Shown in pieces: positions 1 to 8,719 of a stretch of 64,000 nt of DNA. Numbering within the stretch: the stretch's first letter is position 1; each line of letters opens with the position of its first letter. The stretch lies in the NCBI RefSeq assembly GCF_001429505.1, contig NZ_LMJW01000016.1, positions 284,837 through 348,836 of the forward strand, in the 5' to 3' direction. The position numbers and the translations under genes were made by a program. Below the pieces are notes generated by a model, which did no database searches, was not told the DNA's origin, and saw only the letters and a program-made list of their open reading frames with translations. The DNA is from Allobosea sp. Root483D1 (GTDB lineage Bacteria; Pseudomonadota; Alphaproteobacteria; Rhizobiales; Beijerinckiaceae).

Positions 1-1
1 C

Positions 2-601
2 ATGGTCTGGATCGGTGATCGCACGCGTCAGCTCGATCATGCCCATGTCGAGTTCTTCCGCGGCATCAAGAATCCGATCGGTCTGAAATGCGGGCCCTCG
101 ACCACGGTCGATGGGCTGCTCAAGCTGATCGATGTGCTCGACCCGCAGAACCAGGCCGGCCGCCTGACGTTGATCGGCCGCTTCGGCGCCGACAAGGTCT
201 TCGACCACCTGCCAGCCTTGGTGCGCGCCACCAAGCGGGAAGGGCGCAATGTCGTCTGGTCGTGCGACCCGATGCACGGCAACACGGTCAAGGCGGCGAG
301 CGGCTACAAGACCCGGCCCTTCGACCTGATCCTGACCGAGGTGAAGAACTTCTTTGCCGTGCATCAGGCCGAGGGGACGCATGCCGGTGGCCTGCATCTC
401 GAAATGACCGGCAAGAACGTCACCGAGTGCACCGGTGGCGCACGGGGCATGACCGATGCGGACCTCAACGACCGCTACCACACCTTCTGCGATCCGCGCC
501 TCAACGCCGAGCAGGCGCTGGAGATGGCCTTCCTCGTCGCCGAGCTGGTCAAGCGCGAGCGCGCCGGCCGCGCGCGGCCCGAGGTCGAAGCGGCCGAGTA
601 A
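2..601 (+). CDS. aroG: Class II DAHP synthase, C-terminal part (5' end outside window)
   Basis: This is the last 199 residues of a class II 3-deoxy-D-arabino-heptulosonate-7-phosphate synthase. The enzyme condenses phosphoenolpyruvate with erythrose 4-phosphate as the first step of the shikimate pathway in the cytoplasm. Seen here are the family segments [14 protein letters not shown], a [10 protein letters not shown] substrate/metal segment and [12 protein letters not shown]. Full-length members are about 460 residues, so more than half lies upstream; the first ATG is just the first in-frame Met. A perfect 13-bp hairpin follows the stop codon. The family call is firm. Confidence 0.93.
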   Translation: MVWIGDRTRQLDHAHVEFFRGIKNPIGLKCGPSTTVDGLLKLIDVLDPQNQAGRLTLIGRFGADKVFDHLPALVRATKREGRNVVWSCDPMHGNTVKAASGYKTRPFDLILTEVKNFFAVHQAEGTHAGGLHLEMTGKNVTECTGGARGMTDADLNDRYHTFCDPRLNAEQALEMAFLVAELVKRERAGRARPEVEAAE

Positions 602-605
602 CCGA

Positions 606-642
606 CAAGGTGACGGGCCGGCTTCATCTGCCCGTCACCTTG
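606..642 (+). terminator. Hairpin after DAHP synthase
   Basis: CAAGGTGACGGGC at 606-618 pairs perfectly with GCCCGTCACCTTG at 630-642 around an 11-nt loop, five bases after the stop codon. There is no T-run, so it may be a 3'-end stabilising hairpin and not a classic intrinsic terminator. Confidence 0.6.
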
Positions 643-713
643 ACCACCTAACCCCCGCCTCCCATGGTCGATGCCGAGAGCGGCTGAAGCCGACGAGGCG
701 GGGGGAGACGGTG

Positions 714-1550
714 ATGAAGCTCAAGGTTGCGGCGGCGCTGGCCGCTTTTCTGGTCGCGGCGCCTGTGCTGGCGCAGGAAGCCGCCAAGAAGCCCACGTCT
801 GCGAGCGGTCGTTTCGTCGAGATCGCGCGCTTCAAGGCGCCCTCCGCCCGTCAGGCCGCAGCCGTCGATACGGGGCATGTCTACGCGATCACCGACCGGG
901 CCATCGCCAAGCACGACAAGGCGACCGGCGCGCTGGTCAAGGAATGGAAGGGGGCCGAGGACGGCCCGATCATCCATCTCGACAGCGGCGCGGTGGTCGA
1001 CGGCAAGCTCTACGCCGCCCATTCCAACTACCCGGCATCGCCGATGACCAGCTCGGTCGAGATCTGGGATGCGCAGACGCTCGAGCATGTCGGCTCGCAC
1101 AGCTTCGGCATCCTGCTGGGCTCGCTCACCTGGCTCGACAAGCATGACGGCGCCTGGTGGGGCGTCTTCGCCAATTACAGCCGCGTCTTCGGCCAGAGCC
1201 AGCAGCCCTATGGCAATTCCTACTGGACGACGCTGGTGAAGTTCGACGAGGCCTGGAAGCCGGTCCAGGGCTGGACCTTCCCAGCCGCCGTGATCAAACG
1301 GGCCGAGCCGATGAGCATGTCGGGCGGCAGCTGGGGCAAGGACGGCCTGCTCTACGCCACCGGCCACGATCACAAGGAGGTCTATGCCCTGCGCCTGCCC
1401 AAGATGGGCTCGGTGCTCGAACTGGTCGGGACTTACCCGATCGAGGGCGAGGGCCAGGGCATCGCCTGGGATCGCAGCGGCGGCGCCGACACGCTGTGGA
1501 TGATCAGCCGGGCGAAGTCCGAGCTGATCGGTCAGCGCTTCGAGCGCTGA
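714..1550 (+). CDS. Exported propeller-like protein of unknown function
   Basis: A 278-residue protein with a clear signal peptide (MKLKVAAALAAFLVAAPVLA, cleavage near residue 20), so probably periplasmic. Repeated short beta-rich units (GHVYAITDRAIAKHD, GKLYAAHSNY, DGLLYATGHDHKEVYAL) resemble the blades of a YncE or glutamine-cyclotransferase type beta-propeller. No catalytic motif is recognised. The ATG at 714 was chosen because GGGGGAGA lies just upstream and a signal peptide follows directly; the open frame itself begins earlier, at 456, overlapping the previous gene. It may share a transcript with the DAHP synthase, but the hairpin between them argues against that. Confidence 0.8.
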   Translation: MKLKVAAALAAFLVAAPVLAQEAAKKPTSASGRFVEIARFKAPSARQAAAVDTGHVYAITDRAIAKHDKATGALVKEWKGAEDGPIIHLDSGAVVDGKLYAAHSNYPASPMTSSVEIWDAQTLEHVGSHSFGILLGSLTWLDKHDGAWWGVFANYSRVFGQSQQPYGNSYWTTLVKFDEAWKPVQGWTFPAAVIKRAEPMSMSGGSWGKDGLLYATGHDHKEVYALRLPKMGSVLELVGTYPIEGEGQGIAWDRSGGADTLWMISRAKSELIGQRFER

Positions 1551-1562
1551 CCGGGGCGCGGA

Positions 1563-2438
1563 TCAGAACTTCAGCGCAGCGGCGACGCGGGCGGTATTGA
1601 CCGTCACCGTCGTGCCCTCGACCTCGGCGAAGCGGATGATCTGGTATTCGGCACGCAGGAACAGGTTGTCGGTGAGAGCCCAGTCGACGCCAGCGCCGGC
1701 GCTGAGGCCGAAAGCGTAGGTGTTGTTTTTGGTGCTGCCGACCTGCAGCGGATATCCTACGGCACGTACTCTAGTTTCGTTGACTTGGCCGGCATTCGTT
1801 ACGATTGCGATGTCGGCGTCGATCGTCGAGGTCGTGTTGAAGCGCCCGAGCGCTGCGCCAATGGTCCCAAAGGGCATGATCCGGCCGTAGGCCCAGCCCA
1901 TGCGCAGGCGCAAGGTGGCGTAGTCGTTGAGCTTGGCCGCCTGATTGGGAGCCATTGACCAGTCATAAACGCTGCCGCTCTGCAAGGAGCTGCGCCTGGC
2001 AATAGGCGGTATTTTGGATTGATAGGAATGCCCGGAGCGAGTGTAATCGGCTTCGAAGCCAAGCACGACATCGTCGAAGAGATAATTGTAGCCGACAATG
2101 CCGAAGAACTGAGCGCTGCTATCGCTCTTTTCGGGCTGGTTATCGATATACGAGCCCATATCCCGCTCGGCGACGAGGTCGGAATTGCGGAAGGCAGAAT
2201 TGGCCAAAACTCGCAACCCTTCGTCCATTTTGAACTTGGTGTCGCTGACGCCAGCACCGCCGCCGAAATAGAAGCCGGACCAGTCGAAGCGCCCGCCCCC
2301 GAACATCGGCGGCGCTTCCACCGGCTGGTCGATCTGCGAGCCCCTGAGATAGTCGGCGCCTTGCGCGGCTTGCGGCAGCGCCAGTGTCCAGGCTATCGCG
2401 ACGACGGGGGCGAGGGCGGCGATAGATGCAGCACGCAT
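1563..2438 (-). CDS. Outer-membrane beta-barrel protein, Omp25/OmpA-like porin family
   Basis: A 291-residue protein with a signal peptide ending at about residue 28 (QAAQGA) and then a linker and a barrel that starts FDWSGFYFGGGAG, the typical opening of rhizobial Omp25/Omp31 proteins. The chain ends in AALKF, and a C-terminal phenylalanine is the usual signal for barrel assembly. It should sit in the outer membrane as an eight-strand barrel. The start at 2438 is preferred over an upstream frame extension because the signal peptide begins there. It converges on the preceding gene with only 12 bases between stops. Confidence 0.85.
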   Translation of the reverse strand: MRAASIAALAPVVAIAWTLALPQAAQGADYLRGSQIDQPVEAPPMFGGGRFDWSGFYFGGGAGVSDTKFKMDEGLRVLANSAFRNSDLVAERDMGSYIDNQPEKSDSSAQFFGIVGYNYLFDDVVLGFEADYTRSGHSYQSKIPPIARRSSLQSGSVYDWSMAPNQAAKLNDYATLRLRMGWAYGRIMPFGTIGAALGRFNTTSTIDADIAIVTNAGQVNETRVRAVGYPLQVGSTKNNTYAFGLSAGAGVDWALTDNLFLRAEYQIIRFAEVEGTTVTVNTARVAAALKF

Positions 2439-2605
2439 CGCGTGTCTCTCCAAGCAGCGGCCAGCACGATGGTAGCGCCGGTCCGGAGACAATTCATGCG
2501 CGGTTAACCCTAATGTCGGGTTAATGGATTGCCGATCAGGTCATCCTCGATCAGACATCCGCCCGCGGTCGACATTTGCGATTCCCGGCTGTGAGGAGAG
2601 GGCGG

Positions 2606-2899
2606 ATGATTCGGCATATCGTGTTCTTCACAGCCAGGCAGGCCGAGGATGTCGGCGAGATCCAGCGACTGCTGGACCGCCTTGGCGATATCCCGCACGC
2701 ACTCGCCTTCGAGATCGCGGCCAACGCCAGGATCGATCCGATCGGCAATGAGATCGATATCGTCGTCTACGGGGAGTTTGCCGATGAGGCTGCGCTTGCC
2801 GCCTGGAAGGCGCATCCGATCTATGACGAGACGACGCAGGCGGTGCGCCCCTTGCGCGAATTGCGCTACTCGGCCGACTTCCGCTCGTCGCTTCGCTGA
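2606..2899 (+). CDS. Dabb-domain (stress-responsive alpha/beta barrel) protein
   Basis: A 97-residue protein that starts MIRHIVFFTARQAED, the usual opening of Dabb domains, and continues through a ferredoxin-like fold to a basic end. Dabb proteins form dimeric alpha/beta barrels; many are uncharacterised and some act on small aromatic or polyketide substrates. GAGGAGAGG at 2594-2602 sits close before the ATG at 2606, which decides the start over an in-frame ATG at 2576. It lies 78 bases upstream of nadE on the same strand and could share its transcript. Confidence 0.78.
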   Translation: MIRHIVFFTARQAEDVGEIQRLLDRLGDIPHALAFEIAANARIDPIGNEIDIVVYGEFADEAALAAWKAHPIYDETTQAVRPLRELRYSADFRSSLR

Positions 2900-2977
2900 C
2901 CCGTCCTTGCGAAAACGCAGGGGCGGACCGGGCGCCGCACCGTTGCTGGCGCGGAGACCGCAAGCTACATCCAGATC

Positions 2978-4717
2978 ATGACTGCGACCTCTCTTCGCCT
3001 GGCGCTCGCCCAACTCAACCCGATCGTCGGCGACGTCGCCGGCAACGCCGAGAAGGTGCGGGCCGCCCGCCGCGACGCGGCCGCCGGCGGCGCCGAGCTC
3101 GTGATGTTCCCCGAACTCTTCCTCTCGGCCTATCCGCCGGAGGACCTGGTGCTGAAGCCGGCCTTCCAGGACGCCTGCCGCAAGGCCTGCGAGGAACTCG
3201 CCCGCGAGACCGCCGATGGTGGCCCGGCCGTACTCCTCGGTCTGCCCTGGCTCGAGGACGGCAAGCTCTACAACGCCTATGCCCTGCTCGATGGCGGCCT
3301 GATCCAGTCGGTGCGCTTCAAGGTCGACCTGCCCAATTACGGCGTCTTCGACGAGAAGCGTGTGTTCGAGCCCGGCCCGCTGCCCGGCCCGATCGTCTTC
3401 CGCAACCATGTCCGCCTGGGCATTCCGATCTGTGAAGACATCTGGGGCGAGGAGGTCGTCGAGTGCATCGCCGAGACCGGCGGCGAGATCCTGCTGGTGC
3501 CGAATGGCTCCCCCTTCCGTCGCGGTGTCATCGAGGAACGGCTCAACGTTGCCGTGGCTCGCGTCGTCGAGAGCGGCCTGCCGCTGGTCTATCTCAACCA
3601 GCTCGGCGGCCAGGACGAACTCGTCTTCGAGGGCGCCACTTTCGTCCTCAATGCCGACCGCAGCTTCGCCCATCAACTGCCGGCCTTCCGCGAGACGGTC
3701 AGGATCACGCAATGGGAACGCGGACCTGACGGCTGGCGCTGCCTGCCAGGAGAGATCACCCCGATCGAGAGCGGCGACGAGGCTGATTACGCCGCCTGCG
3801 TGCTGGGCTTGCGCGACTATGTCGAGAAGAACCGCTTCCCGGGCGTCGTTCTCGGCCTATCCGGTGGCATCGATTCCGCCATCTGCGCGGCCATGGCGGT
3901 CGACGCGCTCGGACCTGAGCGCGTGCGCTGCGTGATGATGCCCTATCGCTTTACCTCGCAGGAGAGCCTCGACGACGCCAAGAAATGCGCCGACGCGCTC
4001 GGCGTGCGCTACGAGATCGTGCCGATCGCCGATCCGGTCGAGGGTTTCGAGGCGGCCTTGGCTGAGCTCTTCGCCGGCACCAATCGCGGCATCACCGAGG
4101 AGAACCTGCAGAGCCGGGTGCGCGGCACGCTGCTGATGTCGATCTCGAACAAGTTCGGGCCGATGGTGGTGACGACCGGCAACAAGTCGGAGATGTCCTG
4201 CGGCTACGCCACGCTCTATGGCGACATGAACGGCGGCTACAACCCGATCAAGGACCTCTACAAGACCGAGGTCTTCAGGCTTTCGGCCCTGCGCAATCGC
4301 TGGAAGCCGGCGGGCGCGCTCGGGCCGGACGGCGAGGTGATCCCCGAGAACATCATCGTCAAGCCGCCTTCAGCCGAATTGCGCGAGAACCAGAAGGACC
4401 AGGACTCGCTGCCGGCCTATGAGGTGCTCGACGACATCCTCGCCTGCCTGATCGAGCATGAGATGCGCCTCGCCGACATCGTCGCCCGCGGCCATGACCT
4501 CGAGACGGTGAGACAAGTCGAGCGCCTGCTCTATCTCGCCGAGTACAAGCGCCGGCAGGCGGCGCCGGGCGTCAAGGTCACCGTCAAGAACTTCGGCCGC
4601 GACCGGCGCTATCCGATCGTCAACCGCTTCCGCGATTCCGGCGAGCCGGCGCACGAGCCGGACCGGTCGTTGGTCAAGGGTGTCGGCAAGGCCGGCGGCG
4701 AGAGCTTCGATTTTTAG
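2978..4717 (+). CDS. nadE: Glutamine-dependent NAD+ synthetase
   Basis: A 579-residue two-domain enzyme that makes NAD+ from nicotinate adenine dinucleotide, ATP and glutamine. The N-terminal nitrilase-type glutaminase domain (about 1-260) shows its Glu46, Lys115 and Cys152 triad (FPELFLS, FKVDLPN, PICEDIWG). The C-terminal amidotransferase domain carries the SGGIDS ATP-binding loop at 295-300 and the TGNKSEMSCGYATLYGD segment. The length is normal for the glutamine-using form. A hairpin repeat follows the stop codon. Confidence 0.96.
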   Translation: MTATSLRLALAQLNPIVGDVAGNAEKVRAARRDAAAGGAELVMFPELFLSAYPPEDLVLKPAFQDACRKACEELARETADGGPAVLLGLPWLEDGKLYNAYALLDGGLIQSVRFKVDLPNYGVFDEKRVFEPGPLPGPIVFRNHVRLGIPICEDIWGEEVVECIAETGGEILLVPNGSPFRRGVIEERLNVAVARVVESGLPLVYLNQLGGQDELVFEGATFVLNADRSFAHQLPAFRETVRITQWERGPDGWRCLPGEITPIESGDEADYAACVLGLRDYVEKNRFPGVVLGLSGGIDSAICAAMAVDALGPERVRCVMMPYRFTSQESLDDAKKCADALGVRYEIVPIADPVEGFEAALAELFAGTNRGITEENLQSRVRGTLLMSISNKFGPMVVTTGNKSEMSCGYATLYGDMNGGYNPIKDLYKTEVFRLSALRNRWKPAGALGPDGEVIPENIIVKPPSAELRENQKDQDSLPAYEVLDDILACLIEHEMRLADIVARGHDLETVRQVERLLYLAEYKRRQAAPGVKVTVKNFGRDRRYPIVNRFRDSGEPAHEPDRSLVKGVGKAGGESFDF

Positions 4718-4737
4718 AGCGAGGAACCGCGTCGTCC

Positions 4738-4769
4738 TTCCGGGGCAGGCCGAAGGCCTGAGCCCGGAA
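4738..4769. terminator. Nested hairpin after nadE
   Basis: TTCCGGG (4738-4744) pairs with CCCGGAA (4763-4769), and CAGGCC (4746-4751) pairs with GGCCTG (4755-4760) inside it. It lies between the convergent nadE and the next minus-strand gene, so it may stop transcription from either side. It resembles the arms of the longer intergenic repeats elsewhere in the window. Confidence 0.5.
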
Positions 4770-4792
4770 TGACGGCTAGGGAGGCGGCGCGT

Positions 4793-5572
4793 CTACAGCC
4801 AGAACCCGCCGATCTGGTTGGCCGCCGGATTGGCGATGCAGGCCGTCATCCGGTCGAGCCAGATGCGCTGATACTTGGCGTTGGCGCCGTGCTGGGTGTC
4901 GACGTCGTAACGGCGCTGGATCAGCTTGACGCGGCGCTTGATGTGCAGGTCCACGAGGCTGTTGAGCTGAGTGATCAGCCCGCCGATCGTCGGCGCACGG
5001 GCGATGGTGAGCTGATGCGCCAGCGCCCGGCAGACGACGAAGCCGACATCGTAGTGGAACTGCTCATGCGCCAGCAGAGGCGCGGTCAGCACCACGCCGA
5101 TCCTGACCTGCGCGTTCGGCCAGACCTCGATCTCGTTGGGCACGCCGAAGGCGTAGTCGGTGCCGACCAGGCGGGCGCCCTTGTCGAAAATCTCGTATTC
5201 GAAGGCGGTGTAGGCGTCCTGCACCGTCCCGTCGGCCGGATCGATCACCATCGGAACCTGCAGGAAGTCGCCGGCCTTGAGCTTGATCGGCAGGCGCATC
5301 GCGCTCACCACGACGCCGGCAGGCGCCGGATTGTTGGCCATGTGCAGCAGGGTTGCGCCGCCCGGATCGACACGCGAATCCGTGCTCGGCATCTTGAGGT
5401 AGACCTGCTGGTAGCGCTTGATCGCGCCCCTCGTCAGCGGTCCGCAATCGCCATCGACATTGAGCAGGGCGACGCCGAGCGCGGCGACATGCGGATTGAT
5501 AGTCGCCTGAACCAGGCGGACATCGGCAGCCACGTTCTTGCCGCCAAGCCCGACCGAAGCCGTGATGCTCAT
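4793..5572 (-). CDS. Peptidoglycan-binding-like protein with HExxH zinc-protease motif
   Basis: A 259-residue protein without a signal peptide. Residues 1-80 resemble a peptidoglycan-binding type 1 module ([29 protein letters not shown]), in a form I associate with proteins linked to type VI secretion or other cell-wall effectors. Residues 90-165 look beta-rich. HEQFHYD at 169-175 is an HExxH metal-binding motif like that of DUF922-type putative zinc proteases. A wall-targeted metallopeptidase is a reasonable reading but unproved. It stands alone between nadE and gltX with no secretion genes nearby. The start at 5572 is supported by the opening of the binding module. Confidence 0.6.
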   Translation of the reverse strand: MSITASVGLGGKNVAADVRLVQATINPHVAALGVALLNVDGDCGPLTRGAIKRYQQVYLKMPSTDSRVDPGGATLLHMANNPAPAGVVVSAMRLPIKLKAGDFLQVPMVIDPADGTVQDAYTAFEYEIFDKGARLVGTDYAFGVPNEIEVWPNAQVRIGVVLTAPLLAHEQFHYDVGFVVCRALAHQLTIARAPTIGGLITQLNSLVDLHIKRRVKLIQRRYDVDTQHGANAKYQRIWLDRMTACIANPAANQIGGFWL

Positions 5573-5710
5573 CCTCGCCTCCCAGCGTTGATATCGACAT
5601 CCCCGTCGCCTTCTAACCTTGCGTCAATCTGGGCGGTTGTCGATCTCATTCCAACAAGCATGCGCCGTGCCCTTGCCCTCGCGCCGTTCCCGCGCGACAA
5701 GCGGCCGGTC

Positions 5711-7051
5711 ATGACCACTCCCTTCGTCCGCACCGCCCCGTCGCCGACCGGCTATCTGCACATCGGCAACGCCCGCTCGCTGATGTTCAACTGGCTCTTC
5801 GCCAAACGGCATAGCGGGCGCTTCCTGCTGCGCTATGACGACACCGACCAGGCACGCTCGAAGCCGGAATTCGCCGATGCGATCGCCGAGGACCTCGGCT
5901 GGCTCGGCGTCATCCCCGATGCCAGCATCAAGCAGTCGGAGCGGATCGCGCTCTACGATGCGGCGGCCGACCGGTTGCGCGCCGTCGGCCGGCTCTATCC
6001 CTGCTATGAGAGCGCCGACGAACTCGACCGCAAGCGCAAGCGCCAGCTCGCCCGCGGCCTGCCGCCGGTCTACGATCGCGCCGGCCTGAAGCTGACCGCA
6101 GAGGAGCGCGCCAAACTCGAAGCGGAAGGCCGCAAGCCGCATTGGCGCTTCCTGCTCGACTGGGAGGAGATCGGCTGGGACGATCTCGTGCGTGGCCCGT
6201 CGCATGTCGACTGCGCCTCGCTCTCCGATACGGTGCTGGTGCGCGAGGACGGCACCTACCCCTATACGCTGCCTTCGGTCGTCGATGATCTCGACATGGG
6301 CATCACCCACGTCATCCGCGGCGAGGACCATGTCACCAACACCGCCGTGCAGATTCAGATCATGCAGGCGCTGGGCGGCGAACTGCCGGCTTTCGGCCAC
6401 CACAACCTGCTGACCACCGCGAGCGGCGAGGGCTTGTCGAAGCGCCTCGGCCATCTCTCGCTCCGGGGCCTGCGCGAATCCGGCATCGAATCGCTGGCGG
6501 TGGCGTCGCTCGCCGTGCTGACCGGTTCGTCCGACGCGGTTCGGCCGGTATCGAGCCTCGACGAACTCGCCGGGTTGGTCGATCTCGCCCATGTCTCGCG
6601 CGCCCCGGCCAAGTTCGACGAGCACGAGCTGGAGGCGCTCTCCGCCCGCACGCTGCACCAGCTCGACTTCGCCACGGTCGAGGAGCGGCTGAAGCAGCTC
6701 GGCATCCCGGCGAGCGAGTCGTTCTGGCTGGCGGTACGCGGCAATCTCGCCCGGCTCTCGGGTGCGAAGGACTGGTGGAAGGTCGTCGAGGGGCCGCTCG
6801 AGACACACGTCGCCGATAAGGCGTTCGTGGCCGCTGCGGCTGCGCTGTTGCCTCCCGAGCCCTTCGATCAGAGCACCTGGAAGAGCTGGACCCAGGCTGT
6901 GGCGGCCGAAACGGGCGCCAAGGGCAAGGCACTGTTCATGCCCCTGCGCCAGGCGCTGACCGGCCTCGACCATGGCCCGGAACTCGCGGCGCTGCTGCCG
7001 CTGATCGGGCGCGAGAAGGCGCTGAAGCGACTCGCCGGCGAAGCGGCGTAA
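5711..7051 (+). CDS. gltX: Glutamyl-tRNA synthetase
   Basis: A 446-residue class I aminoacyl-tRNA synthetase that charges glutamate onto tRNA. The Rossmann core shows the HIGH-type motif [11 protein letters not shown] near residue 13-23 and the KMSKS equivalent EGLSKRLG near 240. Many alphaproteobacteria carry two GltX paralogues with different tRNA preferences, and the LSKR form seen here fits one of them; which one cannot be told from this window. The ATG at 5711 starts directly at the conserved N-terminus. The frame stays open far upstream, but that stretch is antisense to the neighbouring gene and contains none of the fold. Confidence 0.93.
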   Translation: MTTPFVRTAPSPTGYLHIGNARSLMFNWLFAKRHSGRFLLRYDDTDQARSKPEFADAIAEDLGWLGVIPDASIKQSERIALYDAAADRLRAVGRLYPCYESADELDRKRKRQLARGLPPVYDRAGLKLTAEERAKLEAEGRKPHWRFLLDWEEIGWDDLVRGPSHVDCASLSDTVLVREDGTYPYTLPSVVDDLDMGITHVIRGEDHVTNTAVQIQIMQALGGELPAFGHHNLLTTASGEGLSKRLGHLSLRGLRESGIESLAVASLAVLTGSSDAVRPVSSLDELAGLVDLAHVSRAPAKFDEHELEALSARTLHQLDFATVEERLKQLGIPASESFWLAVRGNLARLSGAKDWWKVVEGPLETHVADKAFVAAAAALLPPEPFDQSTWKSWTQAVAAETGAKGKALFMPLRQALTGLDHGPELAALLPLIGREKALKRLAGEAA

Positions 7052-7065
7052 TTCTCAGGAAGAAC

Positions 7066-7100
7066 GCGCGCCGCCAGCCTGACCGACGACGCGCGCTTTT
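7066..7100 (+). terminator. Possible terminator after gltX
   Basis: GCGCGC at 7066-7071 can pair with GCGCGC at 7091-7096, followed by TTTT. The stem is only six pairs with a long loop, so this is weak. It lies between convergent gltX and the aldehyde dehydrogenase gene. Confidence 0.3.
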
Positions 7101-7109
7101 GATGCGAAC

Positions 7110-8543
7110 TCAGGCCGCGGCGTAGCCCACGGTGCCCTTGATCTCGAGGAACTCCTCGAGGCCGAAATCGGCGTATTCGCGGCCATTGCCGGACTGCTTG
7201 TAGCCGCCGAACGGCGCGCCCGCGTCCCAGGCCGGGTAGTTGATGTAGACATTGCCGGAGCGCATCTGCGCCGCGACCTTGCGCGCCCGCTCCAGCGAGC
7301 CGGACTGGATATAGGAGGCGAGGCCGTAGGGCGTGTCGTTCGCCCGCGCGATCACTTCCGCTTCGCTCTCATAGGGCAGAATCGACAGCACTGGCCCGAA
7401 GATCTCTTCCCTCGCGATCGTCATCTCGTCGGTCACGCCGCCGAACACCGTCGGGCGCACGTAGTAGCCGCGATTGAGGTCTTCCGGCCGGCCCGGCCCG
7501 CCGGTCACCAGCGTCGCGCCTTCCTTGATGCCGCTTTCGATCAGGCGCTGGATCTTGTCGTATTGCGTCTCGCTGACGACCGGGCCGAGGAAGACCTTGT
7601 CAGCCGATGGCGCGCCGACCTTGAGGGGCTCGGCTGTCTCCCTGGCGATGGCCAGCGCGTCGTCGTGCAGCCTGGCCGGCACGAACATCCGCGTCGGGGC
7701 GTTGCAGGACTGCCCGGAGTTGCGCATCACGCTCTCGACGCCGAGCTTCACGGCGCGCTTCAGGTCGACGTCGTCGAGCAGGATGTTGGCCGACTTGCCG
7801 CCGAGCTCCTGATGGACGCGCTTGACCGTGTCGGCCGCCGCCTTGGCGACCAGGATGCCAGCGCGGGTCGAGCCGGTGAAGGAGACCATGTCGACGCCGG
7901 GATGGCGCGAGATCGCCTCGCCGACCGTCGGACCGTCGCCATTGACGAGGTTGAACACGCCCTTGGGCACGCCGGCCTCGTGCATCGCCTCGGCGAAGAT
8001 GATCGCATTCATCGGAGCGATTTCGGAGGGCTTCAGCACCATGGTACAGCCCGCGGCGAGAGCCGGCGCGACCTTGCACATGATCTGGTTCAGCGGCCAG
8101 TTCCAGGGCGTGATCATGCCCACGACGCCGATCGCCTCCTTCGAGATCAGCGTCGAGCCCCGCAGCTCCTCGAACTCGAAATTCTCGAGCGTCTCGATCA
8201 TCTTGGAAAGATGGGCGGTGCCCATCCCGGCCTGGGCGCGATGGGCCAGTTCCTTCGGCGCTCCCATCTCCTGCGACAGCGCATCTGCGATGTCGGCATA
8301 ACGAGCCTTGTAGGCTTCGAGCAGGCGGCGCATCAGCGCCAGGCGCTCTTCCTTGGAGGTCGCGGCGAAGGCGGGAAAGGCGGCGCGTGCCGCCGCCACG
8401 GCCTTGTCGACATCGGCTGCGCTGCCGAGCGCGATCTTGGCGAACGCCTCCTCGGTCGAGGGGTCGATCACGTCGAGCGTCTTGAGCCCGCCGGCAGGAT
8501 CGACCCAGGCGCCATCGATGTAGAACTGGAGAGCGTGGGACAT
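7110..8543 (-). CDS. NAD(P)-dependent aldehyde dehydrogenase
   Basis: A 477-residue member of the aldehyde dehydrogenase superfamily that oxidises an aldehyde to the acid. The catalytic cysteine is Cys280 (NSGQSCNAPTRM) and the general base is Glu246 (HQELGGKS); the cofactor loop reads SFTGSTRAG and the oxyanion asparagine lies in TPWNWPLN. The length is standard. The substrate cannot be read from sequence. It is a separate unit or is co-transcribed with the upstream MHS transporter gene on the same strand, which ends 176 bases away and could supply a carboxylate-type substrate. Confidence 0.92.
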   Translation of the reverse strand: MSHALQFYIDGAWVDPAGGLKTLDVIDPSTEEAFAKIALGSAADVDKAVAAARAAFPAFAATSKEERLALMRRLLEAYKARYADIADALSQEMGAPKELAHRAQAGMGTAHLSKMIETLENFEFEELRGSTLISKEAIGVVGMITPWNWPLNQIMCKVAPALAAGCTMVLKPSEIAPMNAIIFAEAMHEAGVPKGVFNLVNGDGPTVGEAISRHPGVDMVSFTGSTRAGILVAKAAADTVKRVHQELGGKSANILLDDVDLKRAVKLGVESVMRNSGQSCNAPTRMFVPARLHDDALAIARETAEPLKVGAPSADKVFLGPVVSETQYDKIQRLIESGIKEGATLVTGGPGRPEDLNRGYYVRPTVFGGVTDEMTIAREEIFGPVLSILPYESEAEVIARANDTPYGLASYIQSGSLERARKVAAQMRSGNVYINYPAWDAGAPFGGYKQSGNGREYADFGLEEFLEIKGTVGYAAA

Positions 8544-8719
8544 TGGCTGGCTCCTTGCCGGCGGCCGTCGTGCAGGCCGGTCATCGCCACCCGCGTCGCC
8601 GGGGTAGCTGTATTCGGGGAGATATAGCGTAGCCGCGCCAGCCGGCGGATGTCACCGCATACCTGCGAATGGCGGGGATGCCTGGCGTGGGTATCGTGGG
8701 GGAATTGTCTGCAAGCCTT

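Noticed and set aside
4769..5710. A 314-residue N-terminal extension of glutamyl-tRNA synthetase.
   Set aside because: The family N-terminus begins at the ATG at 5711, and the upstream stretch is antisense to the peptidoglycan-binding-like gene.
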